A stretch of DNA of 64,000 nucleotides from Pelethousia sp034928145 (GTDB lineage: Bacteria; Bacillota; Clostridia; Christensenellales; CAG-138), in assembly GCA_034928145.1 (NCBI GenBank), contig JAYFPE010000004.1, positions 1 to 64,000 of the forward strand, read 5' to 3'. The first letter of the stretch is position 1, and each line of letters begins with the position of its first letter. The notes under the pieces are model-generated. The model saw only the letters and a list, made by a program, of their open reading frames with translations, did not search any database and had not been told where the DNA came from. Position numbers and translations under genes: made by a program. This document shows positions 44,388-51,752 of this stretch, one piece after another.

Positions 44388-44963
44388 ATGCGTAAATACC
44401 GGCTGTTTTGCCTGCTGGCGGCTCTGCTGGCTCTGCTGTTCGTAGGTTGTTCCAAGGATGAGGAAGCGGATGTCGTCCGCGTAGACCTTTCCCAAGCGGG
44501 GCAGGGCGGCTTCTCCGGCATGCCTTCGGGTGATATGCCTTCTTTTGACGGAATGCCTACAGGAGGCGAGTTGCCATCCGATGAGCGCCCTAGCGGTGAT
44601 CTGACCCAGACCCAGGGAGGCCGTCAGGGCGGGCGGCAGAACGCCGATGAGGACGCGGTCCAGGGCGAAGGCGCAGGCGGCCAGGGCGGGGACGCGATGG
44701 CCCAGCAGGACGACGGCAACACCGTCTATGGCCGGATAGCCGCCATCGTGGGCAATAAGGTTACCCTCACGCTGGGCACGCGCGACGAGAGCGGCACGCT
44801 GGTCTATGGCGAGGAAACGGCCGAATATCTTTTGCCCGTGGGTATGGCTATCGGCACGGGGGACTTTTCCAGCGTGACCAAGGGCATGACCCTGCGCATT
44901 ACGCTGGAAACGCCGGCCGATGGCAGCGAGAATATCACCGGCGTTTCCATCGTTTCGAGGTAA
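44388..44963 (+). CDS. Lipoprotein of the MacAB-like operon
   Basis: A 191-residue lipoprotein: hydrophobic signal (about 5-19) and lipobox FVGC with Cys21. A low-complexity stretch (38-100) has GMPSGDMPSFDGMP and GGRQGGRQ, echoing the GMPSF repeats in the permease loop; a small C-terminal beta domain follows (NTVYGRIAAIVGNKVTLTLG). No family recognised. ATG 44388 is preferred since GAGGAGG sits 9 bases upstream, while ATG 44379 abuts it. It probably assists the transporter at the outer face; this is inference from position and shared repeats. Confidence 0.8.
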   Translation: MRKYRLFCLLAALLALLFVGCSKDEEADVVRVDLSQAGQGGFSGMPSGDMPSFDGMPTGGELPSDERPSGDLTQTQGGRQGGRQNADEDAVQGEGAGGQGGDAMAQQDDGNTVYGRIAAIVGNKVTLTLGTRDESGTLVYGEETAEYLLPVGMAIGTGDFSSVTKGMTLRITLETPADGSENITGVSIVSR

Positions 44964-44971
44964 GGCAAGCC

Positions 44972-45667
44972 ATGGATGCGGAGCACATCATCCTCTGCGA
45001 GGATATCCATAAATATTACCAGGTGGGCGACGAGCAGCTAGAGGTGCTCAAGGGTATCTCCCTTAAGGTGGATGCGGGCGAGTATCTGGCCATCCTGGGC
45101 CCCTCGGGCAGTGGCAAAAGCACGCTGATTAACATCATCGGCTGTATGGATGATTTCCAAAAAGGGACCTATACCCTGGCGGGTATTCCCGTGCAGGCCA
45201 TGAACGAAGAGCAGATGGCCCTGCTGCGCAACAGGCTGATTGGCTTCATCTTTCAGAAATATCACCTTTTGCCGCGCTATAACGTGCTGCAAAACGTGAT
45301 GATGCCCCTCTTGGTACGGGGTATGCCCAGGCATGAGGCCAAGCGCGCATCGCTGGAAAAGCTGGAGATGCTTGACATGAGCGACCGGCTTAGCCACAAG
45401 CCCAACGCCCTTTCCGGCGGCCAGCAGCAGCGGGTGGCCATCGCCCGGGCCTTGGTGGGCGGGCCAAAGCTCTTGCTTGCGGATGAGCCCACAGGCGCGC
45501 TGGATAGCAACACCGGCAAAGAAGTGCTCAAGCTCTTTGCCCAACTGCACGAGATGGGCCACACCATCGTAATGATCACCCACGACCTGAATGTGGCTGG
45601 CCACGCCAAGCGGGTGGTGCGCATCGTGGATGGGGAGCTGTTTGAAGGGGAGCAAAGTGCAGGCTGA
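44972..45667 (+). CDS. LolD/MacB-type ABC ATPase
   Basis: A 231-residue ATPase with Walker A GPSGSGKST, Q-loop FIFQKYHLLPRYNV, signature LSGGQQQRVA, Walker B LLLADEPTGALDS and switch His in MITHD. It energises the MacB-like permease encoded upstream. It starts 8 bases after the lipoprotein stop and is the last gene of the operon. Confidence 0.93.
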   Translation: MDAEHIILCEDIHKYYQVGDEQLEVLKGISLKVDAGEYLAILGPSGSGKSTLINIIGCMDDFQKGTYTLAGIPVQAMNEEQMALLRNRLIGFIFQKYHLLPRYNVLQNVMMPLLVRGMPRHEAKRASLEKLEMLDMSDRLSHKPNALSGGQQQRVAIARALVGGPKLLLADEPTGALDSNTGKEVLKLFAQLHEMGHTIVMITHDLNVAGHAKRVVRIVDGELFEGEQSAG

Positions 45668-46141
45668 CGCAGAACCAAGCGGCATAAGGAAAGGCGTTTA
45701 ATACGATGGACAATCTCATGAGACCGATCCATAGAATCAAGGCGTGATTGCTTTCTTAAGCCGAACGGAAAAGTCCCTTTACCGGGCTCTCTGTCCGGTG
45801 CTTTTTGTTGGGCGCACGCAAGAGACGCCGCTCCTTCTGAAAAAATTGGAACCGCCGATCTGACATAGCCTTGAGCGGCGTAAGCTTTTCAAATTTCTGC
45901 CAGAATTGCTTGACACTTTTCAGCGGAGATTATAGACTATATATACCAACGGCTACATATATTTAGATAATCGACTTGCGGCGAAACGCCCGGATCGCCA
46001 ATGATAAAACAATAAATATAGGATGACGTATGGAGAGTCGCAATCTGATTGCCCCGAAAGGGGGTATTTAGGTTGCTTTTTTACTATTTCCATTATGCTG
46101 GCGCATAATATTATAAGCTGAAGAGCGAAAGGAGAGCCCAT
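45668..46141. other. Intergenic region before the dha operon
   Basis: An ACCGG/CCGGT stem followed by GCTTTTTG (45781-45806) may terminate the export operon. A promoter candidate TTGACA (45910-45915) with TAGACT at 17 bp (45933-45938) lies 200 bases before dhaK. The leader has a CCCC-GAAA-GGGG hairpin (about 46053-46065) followed later by TTTTTT, a possible attenuator. The stretch is clearly AT-richer than its surroundings. Confidence 0.5.
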
Positions 46142-47137
46142 ATGAAAAAGCTGATTAACAAGCCCGAAAACGTAGTCGATGAGATGCTAGGGGGACTGGA
46201 GCTGGCGTATCCGCAATATCTTCGCAGACTCGAAAATTTTGAGGTAATGGTGCGCTCGAAAAAGAAAGAGGGCAAGGTCGCGCTGGTTAGCGGCGGCGGC
46301 AGTGGACACGAGCCTTCGCACGCGGGCTTTGTCGGCTGCGGCATGCTCGACGCCGCCGTCTGCGGCCCGGTTTTCACCTCTCCCACGCCCGACCAGGTTT
46401 TTGAAGCGATCAAGGCCGTCCAAACCGACGCGGGCGTTCTGCTCGTCATCAAAAACTACACGGGCGATGTTATGAACTTTGAAATGGCAATGGAAATGGC
46501 TGAGGCCGAGGGGATCAAGGTCGCCAAGGTCGTGGTGGACGACGACGTGGCTGTGATGAACAGCACCTGGACGGTCGGCCGCCGTGGCATCGCGGGCACG
46601 GTTTTGGTTCATAAGATTGCCGGCGCCGCAGCCGAGGCGGGCAAGAGCCTTGAGGAGGTTCAGGCCATCGGTGAAAAGGTCATCAAGAATATCCGTACCA
46701 TGGGCATGGCGCTCACGCCCTGCATCGTGCCTGCGGCCGGCAAGCCCAACTTTACCCTTGAAGAGGACGAGATGGAAATGGGCCTCGGCATCCACGGCGA
46801 GCCGGGCGTGCGCAAGGAAAAAATCCGCACGGCGGATGAGGTCGTTGAGGAATTGGTCGGCCGCGTACTCGAGGACCAGCCGCTCCAGGCGGGCGATGAG
46901 GTTGCCGTGCTTGTAAACGGCCTGGGCGGAACGCCGCTGATGGAGCTGTTTATTATGAACCGCAAGGTCAACGCCATCCTCACCGGAATGGGCGTCAAGA
47001 TTCATGATACCAACGTGGGTAACTACATGACCTCCATCGAGATGGCCGGCGCCTCCGTCAGCATCCTTAAGCTCGACGACGAGCTCAAGGGTTATTATGG
47101 CTCCAAGGCGGATACCGTCGCCTACAAGCACTTTTAG
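46142..47137 (+). CDS. dhaK: PTS-dependent dihydroxyacetone kinase, DhaK subunit
   Basis: The 331-residue subunit binds dihydroxyacetone covalently through His218 in GLGIHGEPG; SGGGSGHEPSHAGFVG holds the phosphate/substrate contacts (about 50-65). With DhaL it transfers phosphate from DhaL-ADP~P to dihydroxyacetone, making DHAP. AAAGGAGAG lies about 7 bases before the ATG. First gene of dhaK-dhaL-dhaM-HPr-EI. Confidence 0.96.
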   Translation: MKKLINKPENVVDEMLGGLELAYPQYLRRLENFEVMVRSKKKEGKVALVSGGGSGHEPSHAGFVGCGMLDAAVCGPVFTSPTPDQVFEAIKAVQTDAGVLLVIKNYTGDVMNFEMAMEMAEAEGIKVAKVVVDDDVAVMNSTWTVGRRGIAGTVLVHKIAGAAAEAGKSLEEVQAIGEKVIKNIRTMGMALTPCIVPAAGKPNFTLEEDEMEMGLGIHGEPGVRKEKIRTADEVVEELVGRVLEDQPLQAGDEVAVLVNGLGGTPLMELFIMNRKVNAILTGMGVKIHDTNVGNYMTSIEMAGASVSILKLDDELKGYYGSKADTVAYKHF

Positions 47138-47185
47138 CTGTCGCCGCTCCCTCGCGGGGCAATCTTAAAACGGGAGATATGCACA

Positions 47186-47824
47186 ATGAGCTATTCCAAA
47201 GAACAGGTTCGCGGCCTGCTGTTTAAGCTGGCCGACATGATCGACGAAAACAAGCAGATGCTCACGGACCTTGACGCTGCGATCGGCGATGGCGATCATG
47301 GCCATAACATGGCCCGGGGCTTTGACGCGGCGCGCGCAAAACTTACGCAGGCGCCGATGGAGCAGGATGCCGAGGCCATGCTCAAAGCCACGGCTATGGC
47401 GCTTATTTCCAACGTTGGCGGGGCGGCCGGGCCGCTTTACGGCACCCTGTTTTTAAAAGGGGCCGCTACCGCGAAGGGAAAGGAAGAGCTGGGGCTGCCC
47501 GATCTCGCCGATTTTCTGAAGGCGGGAATTGAAGGCGTGCAACTGCGCGGCAAGGCGGTTTTAGGCGAAAAGACTATGCTTGACGTCCTCATTCCGGTGC
47601 AGGCCGCCCTTGCGGCGGATGCAGAGGCGGGCGAGCCCGCTCCGCAGTCGCTGGAAAAGGCGGCTGCGTTGGCGCGTGCGTGTGCGGAAAAAACAAAGGA
47701 AATCGCCGCAACCAAGGGCCGCGCCTCCTATTTGGGAGAACGCAGCATCGGCCACATCGACCCCGGCGCCATGTCAAGCTGCCTGATGATCGAAACGCTT
47801 GCGGGACTGGTAAAAGGGGGCTAA
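47186..47824 (+). CDS. dhaL: Dihydroxyacetone kinase, DhaL subunit (ADP-binding)
   Basis: A 212-residue helical-barrel protein. LDAAIGDGDHGHNMARGF carries the Asp/His ligands that hold Mg-ADP as a fixed cofactor, and GGAAGPLYGTLF and SYLGERSIGHIDPGA are family signatures. It is re-phosphorylated by DhaM rather than by ATP. GGGAGA precedes the ATG; dhaM follows 4 bases after the stop. Confidence 0.96.
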   Translation: MSYSKEQVRGLLFKLADMIDENKQMLTDLDAAIGDGDHGHNMARGFDAARAKLTQAPMEQDAEAMLKATAMALISNVGGAAGPLYGTLFLKGAATAKGKEELGLPDLADFLKAGIEGVQLRGKAVLGEKTMLDVLIPVQAALAADAEAGEPAPQSLEKAAALARACAEKTKEIAATKGRASYLGERSIGHIDPGAMSSCLMIETLAGLVKGG

Positions 47825-47828
47825 AATC

Positions 47829-48212
47829 ATGGTTTCTCTGATGCTCCTATCCCATAGCCGCAAGATCGCGGAGGGCGTAAAGGAACTGTGCGAGGAGGTC
47901 AGCGGCGGCGCGCAAGTGATTGCTGTGGGCGGCACCAAGGCGGGTACGCTCGGTTCCGACTTTGACGCGATTTTTGCGCAGCTGGAGATGGCGACGGCAA
48001 AGGGGGAGGTCATCATTCTGGCCGATATGGGGTCCTCTCTGTTGACTGCGGAAACGGCGATCGACGCGCTGGACGACAATCGAAAAGCAAACGTGCATCT
48101 TTCCCCTGCGGCCCTGGTGGAGGGTGGCGTTATGGCGGCCGTGTCTTTGGCCGGCGGCCTTGACGCTGCGGAGGTTTTAGAGCAGCTGGAGGAATTCCGG
48201 CTCAGCAAATAG
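47829..48212 (+). CDS. dhaM: Phosphoryl donor DhaM (EIIA-mannose-like domain only)
   Basis: A 127-residue protein with the phospho-accepting His9 in MLLSHSRKIAEG, VGGTKAGTLGSDFD and DMGSSLLTAETAID. It consists only of the EIIA domain; the HPr and partial EI domains that are fused in E. coli DhaM are encoded as separate neighbours here. It passes phosphate from HPr to DhaL. Confidence 0.95.
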   Translation: MVSLMLLSHSRKIAEGVKELCEEVSGGAQVIAVGGTKAGTLGSDFDAIFAQLEMATAKGEVIILADMGSSLLTAETAIDALDDNRKANVHLSPAALVEGGVMAAVSLAGGLDAAEVLEQLEEFRLSK

Positions 48213-48217
48213 CAAAA

Positions 48218-48241
48218 GCCGGCCCCTTTACCGGGGCCGGC
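48218..48241 (+). other. Intercistronic stem-loop between dhaM and the HPr gene
   Basis: GCCGGCCCC/GGGGCCGGC stem with no T run; more likely an mRNA stability or processing element than a terminator. Confidence 0.6.
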
Positions 48242-48264
48242 AACCTTATATAGAGGAGCATAGC

Positions 48265-48522
48265 ATGATAACGATCGACCATACGATACAGGACGAGCTT
48301 GGCCTGCATGCCCGCCCGGCCGGCCAGCTGGTCAAGCTTGCCGCAGGCTTTAAATCCGACATCAACATCAGCTTCGGGGATAAAACCGTGAGCGCCAAAA
48401 AGCTCTTCCAGGTGATGGGCTTGGGCACCAAGGGCGGCAGCACGATTTCGGTAACGGTTTCGGGCGAGGACGAACGTGAAGCGGCCGAGGCGATTCAAGG
48501 TTATCTTGCAGCGTATATTTGA
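48265..48522 (+). CDS. HPr-like phosphocarrier of the Dha system
   Basis: An 85-residue HPr with His15 in GLHARPAG. The regulatory site differs: position 46, the HprK-phosphorylated Ser of Firmicutes HPr, is Lys here (SAKKLFQVMGLG). The protein can thus carry PEP-derived phosphate but probably does not take part in catabolite repression. AGAGGAGCATAGC precedes the ATG. Between dhaM and a complete Enzyme I gene, it is best read as a dedicated relay protein. Confidence 0.93.
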   Translation: MITIDHTIQDELGLHARPAGQLVKLAAGFKSDINISFGDKTVSAKKLFQVMGLGTKGGSTISVTVSGEDEREAAEAIQGYLAAYI

Positions 48523-48549
48523 CCTGCGCGATATGGGAAAGGACAGAGC

Positions 48550-50214
48550 GTGAAAATCATCAGAGGAAAGGCGGCCAGCGCCGGCCTGGCTATTGGAACG
48601 CTGCTCTGGCTGGAAAGACGTGAGATTCAAACAGAAAAACGCGGCGTCATAGACCCGGAGGCGGAGGTGCGGCGCTTTTTTGCCGCGCGCGAAAAGGCCA
48701 TTGCGGAGCTTATCCAACTGGAGCAGCAGACCAGGGAAAAGCTTGGAGAGGAAAACGCCCTTTTGTTTGAGATCCACCGCATGATGCTGCTGGATGAAGA
48801 TTATGAGGACAGCGTATGCGCTATCATCCGCGATGCGCACACCGGCGCCGAGCATGCTGTAGAGCAGACGGCCGAGACCTTTGCCGCCGGATTTGCCGCC
48901 ATGGAGGATGCCTATATGCAGGCGCGGGCGGCCGACGTCCGGGATGCTTCGCGGGGGCTTCTGGAGCAGCTGGCAGGCGGCGCTGGGGATGAGATCCTTC
49001 CGGAGCAGGCCGGAATTTACGCGGCGGCGGATTTTTCCCCCAGTGAAACGGCGCGCTTTGATCGGGAAAACGTATGGGCCCTGGTTACCGAGGGCGGCGC
49101 CGAAACCGGACATGCCGCGATTTTCGCCAGAACCATGGGCTTGCCCGCTGTGATGGGGCTGGGCGTAGGGCTGAAGGAATGGAACGGAGCGGCCGTGATC
49201 GTGGATGGAGATGAAGGACTGGTCATCACCGAGCCGGACGAGGAGACCCTGCGGCGCTATCATATGCGCAGCGCGGCGCAAAGCGCCGCCAAGCTGCGGT
49301 TGGATGCGGTGCGGGGCGTGCCCTCCATCACAAGGGACGGCCAACGGGTGGAACTCTGCGCAAATATCGGCAGCGTTAGCGACGCGACGACGGCATTGGA
49401 AAACGACGCCGAGGGCGTTGGGCTTTTTCGCAGTGAGTTTTTATATTTGCAGGAAAGCGACTACCCCTCCGAAGAAACACAGTACGCAGCCTATAAGGCG
49501 GTTTGCGAGAAGTTTTCACCAAGGCGCGTGATCATCCGCACGCTGGATATCGGCGCGGATAAGCAGGCGGCCTATTTCGGCCTGGAAAAAGAGGAAAATC
49601 CCGCGCTCGGCTACAGGGCCATCCGTATCTGCCTTGACCGCACGGAGGTGTTTAAAACCCAGCTGCGCGCCTTGCTGCGCGCCGGCGCGCACGGGAGGCT
49701 TGCCATCATGCTGCCGATGATCACCGCGCCCTGGGAGGCGGAGGCGGCGCGCGCCCTGCTTGAGGAGGCCAAGCGTGAGCTGCTTGCGGCGGGCAAGGCT
49801 CATGCCACCGACGTCGAGCTGGGTATCATGATCGAGACGCCGGCCGCCGCGATGGTCAGCGACAAGCTTGCCAAGGCGGCGGATTTTTTCAGCGTGGGCA
49901 CGAACGACCTGACGCAATATTCCCTGGCCATTGACCGGCAGAACAGCCGGCTCGGCCGCTATCTGGACAAACACCACCTCGGCCTTTTGCGATTGATCCG
50001 CCGCGCGGCGGACAGCATCCACAAAGAGGGCAAGTGGATTGGCGTTTGCGGGGAGCTTGCGGCCGACAAGGGGCTGACCGAACTGTTTTTGGCAATGGGG
50101 ATCGATGAGCTCTCGATGGCGCCGGCTGCGATCCTGCCCCTGCGGGCGCACATCCGTTCCCTTGACCTTACAGGCCGCCGCGAGGCGCTTTTAGAGGCGC
50201 TGGATTGGGATTAG
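48550..50214 (+). CDS. PTS Enzyme I (phosphoenolpyruvate-protein phosphotransferase) of the Dha system
   Basis: A 554-residue, full-length Enzyme I. The N-terminal domain has active His188 in EGGAETGHAAIFART (Gly replaces the usual Ser before His). The PEP-binding domain carries NDAEGVGLFRSEFLY, RIIRTLDIGADKQ-type VIIRTLDIGADK, FFSVGTNDLTQY and the catalytic Cys in GVCGELA. It takes phosphate from PEP to HPr. The start is GTG 48550 with AAAGGA 7 bases upstream. As the last gene of the dha operon it completes a private phosphorelay. Confidence 0.95.
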   Translation: MKIIRGKAASAGLAIGTLLWLERREIQTEKRGVIDPEAEVRRFFAAREKAIAELIQLEQQTREKLGEENALLFEIHRMMLLDEDYEDSVCAIIRDAHTGAEHAVEQTAETFAAGFAAMEDAYMQARAADVRDASRGLLEQLAGGAGDEILPEQAGIYAAADFSPSETARFDRENVWALVTEGGAETGHAAIFARTMGLPAVMGLGVGLKEWNGAAVIVDGDEGLVITEPDEETLRRYHMRSAAQSAAKLRLDAVRGVPSITRDGQRVELCANIGSVSDATTALENDAEGVGLFRSEFLYLQESDYPSEETQYAAYKAVCEKFSPRRVIIRTLDIGADKQAAYFGLEKEENPALGYRAIRICLDRTEVFKTQLRALLRAGAHGRLAIMLPMITAPWEAEAARALLEEAKRELLAAGKAHATDVELGIMIETPAAAMVSDKLAKAADFFSVGTNDLTQYSLAIDRQNSRLGRYLDKHHLGLLRLIRRAADSIHKEGKWIGVCGELAADKGLTELFLAMGIDELSMAPAAILPLRAHIRSLDLTGRREALLEALDWD

Positions 50215-50697
50215 GGCCGTAGGGGCGCTTATGCGGCGTTCCGCGAAAGGCGCTTCACCAGGCGGCGAAAACCAGCATGGGAGGCCGTGAGCGCGGCGGC
50301 AAAGCTTGCAAATAGCTTCTTGGGTATTCCGACTTGAATTGCCTGCATACCCTGACGGGTTTGATCTGACTTGGCAAAAAGGTATTTCACTAGCTTTTTT
50401 AGGGATACTACAAGAATTCATGAAAAAGAGCCAATAATACGGCGCTATATAAACCCCGATGTCTTTGCATAATCCTCATCCCTTTACTAATTATGGGAAT
50501 AAAATAGCACATTTGCTATGGAAAATACCTTTTTATGCGGATCATTCCCATTTCCTTGCGGCCGGTTCATTCGTAGCAGTTGGAGGGGGAAGGTCCGGAG
50601 AGGGCGATAATCGCAAGTCCGCCCATGATACGCGTTTCATCGTTTTTTAGATAAATCTACCCAAGATACTTGGGATAAGGCGAAGTCTGATAACTTG
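50215..50697. other. AT-rich intergenic region
   Basis: About 480 bases between convergent units, with base composition well below the surroundings from about 50340 on. No gene, RNA or clear terminator is supported; a 63-codon frame at 50459 has no family features. May be remnant acquired DNA. Confidence 0.45.
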
Positions 50698-51309
50698 CTA
50701 AATTCCCGTATCGGTCAAACCGATTTTTTGATAAATACGCCGTATGAATTCCTTATCCACCCTAAAATATTGTGTTTCAAAGTGTATCATTGTAGATTTA
50801 TTGCTACCGCATAGGTAGCCATGGTACATTTCTCTGCCGTTTTTCATCAGTATGACGGACACGTTATAAGCGCCGCGGCCTTCGTCATCTACCTTGGCCG
50901 AGGTAACGAGCAAATTTATAAGCTCGTTGAGTTCAGCGCCTTCAATAACGATAGCCTCCGTATCAATACTGGTTTGCTCTTGCGCCCCATTTTCTGACGG
51001 TACAATTTGCACCTTCATTGCATCAACGCCTACGATCTGCTGCATATCAAACGGTTTCCATTCCGATAAATCATGGATTAGCCTACATAGTTCTTCCGAT
51101 ACCATCGTGCCTGGCCCCTCAGTTATTGGGTAGGGGTTGAACAAGATACGCTTCCCGTCTGAATGCGTATAAAGGTCTACTTGGTAGGAGTTGGCTGCAT
51201 CAGCATACTCGATATGCAAACTTGCTCCGGTCAACGGAACGTATTCTTCGCTATAATCCCATCTACGCGCACTTGCCAAAAGTTCAAATACGGCTAATAG
51301 AATCTTCAT
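50698..51309 (-). CDS. Hypothetical protein in an AT-rich patch
   Basis: A 203-residue soluble protein without signal peptide or membrane helix, rich in acidic and aromatic residues. I recognise no family. It uses A/T-ending codons more than its neighbours, which suggests acquisition. The ATG at 51309 overlaps the end of the upstream frame by 26 bases and has AAGGA directly before it, so translation may be coupled, or the two frames may be one gene split by a frameshift. Confidence 0.5.
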   Translation of the reverse strand: MKILLAVFELLASARRWDYSEEYVPLTGASLHIEYADAANSYQVDLYTHSDGKRILFNPYPITEGPGTMVSEELCRLIHDLSEWKPFDMQQIVGVDAMKVQIVPSENGAQEQTSIDTEAIVIEGAELNELINLLVTSAKVDDEGRGAYNVSVILMKNGREMYHGYLCGSNKSTMIHFETQYFRVDKEFIRRIYQKIGLTDTGI

Positions 51310-51472
51310 CCTTGTGCATATCGATGGGGACTACTTTATATCCGGGCAGGGAATAGTAGACACCCATAATATTTCCAGAAGGATACAGGATGCCGTTGTC
51401 TAAAATTAAAAACGATCCCGATTCACCATTACCCTGGACCACAATGGGGGGAAGGCGTTTGTGCTGGAACAA
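51284..51472 (-). CDS. Small hypothetical protein or 5' part of a split gene
   Basis: A frame of 62 codons ending SISRI, overlapping the next gene by 26 bases in another frame. The content (SGSFLILDNGILYPSG) looks like protein with beta structure, but no family is recognised. It shares the low GC content of the following ORF. No clear ribosome site precedes the ATG at 51472, and it lies close to the tRNA terminator. Confidence 0.35.
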   Translation of the reverse strand: MFQHKRLPPIVVQGNGESGSFLILDNGILYPSGNIMGVYYSLPGYKVVPIDMHKDEDSISRI

Positions 51473-51504
51473 CGGCGGATATATTGCTCCGCTATGAAAA
51501 GATG

Positions 51505-51536
51505 AAACCCCCGAAAATGCTTATTTTGGGGGGATT
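51505..51536 (-). terminator. Terminator of tRNA-Arg
   Basis: CCCCCC/GGGGG stem with flanking AAA/TTT pairs directly after the tRNA on the minus strand. Confidence 0.7.
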
Positions 51537-51538
51537 TC

Positions 51539-51615
51539 TGGCGTGCCTGACACGATTCGAACGTGCGACCCTCAGAGTCGGAGTCTGATACTCTATCCAG
51601 CTGAGCTACAGGCAC
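51539..51615 (-). tRNA. tRNA-Arg (anticodon CCG)
   Basis: A complete cloverleaf on the minus strand: acceptor GTGCCTG/CAGGCAC, D-arm GCTC..GAGT, anticodon stem TCAGA/TCTGA around loop CTCCGAC (anticodon CCG, codon CGG), T-arm CACG-TTCGAATC-GTGT, discriminator G and encoded CCA. Confidence 0.95.
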
Positions 51616-51619
51616 ATAT

Positions 51620-51687
51620 TTGGTTTTGAATCTGCGTAGACCCTCAGCGCCGGAGCCTGATACTCCATCCGGCTGCGCTACGGGCAC
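51620..51687 (-). pseudogene. Decayed tRNA-Arg copy
   Basis: Just upstream of the intact tRNA, GTGCCCGTAGCGCAGCCGG and TCAGGCTCCGGCGCTGA preserve the acceptor 5' strand, D-arm and anticodon arm (again CCG). The T-arm and acceptor 3' strand are gone. It is a truncated duplicate; no functional tRNA could fold from it. Confidence 0.8.
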
Positions 51688-51723
51688 ATTCGTGGGGCGG
51701 GTAAAAACCCGGCCGCGAGAGTA

Positions 51724-51752
51724 ATTATAGCACAAGCTCAGCCGTGAAGCAA
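51724..51752 (-). promoter_or_regulatory. tRNA-Arg promoter, overlapping the end of radA
   Basis: TTGCTT (51747-51752), 17 bp, TATAAT (51724-51729) on the minus strand; the -35 lies inside the last codons of radA. Confidence 0.7.
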
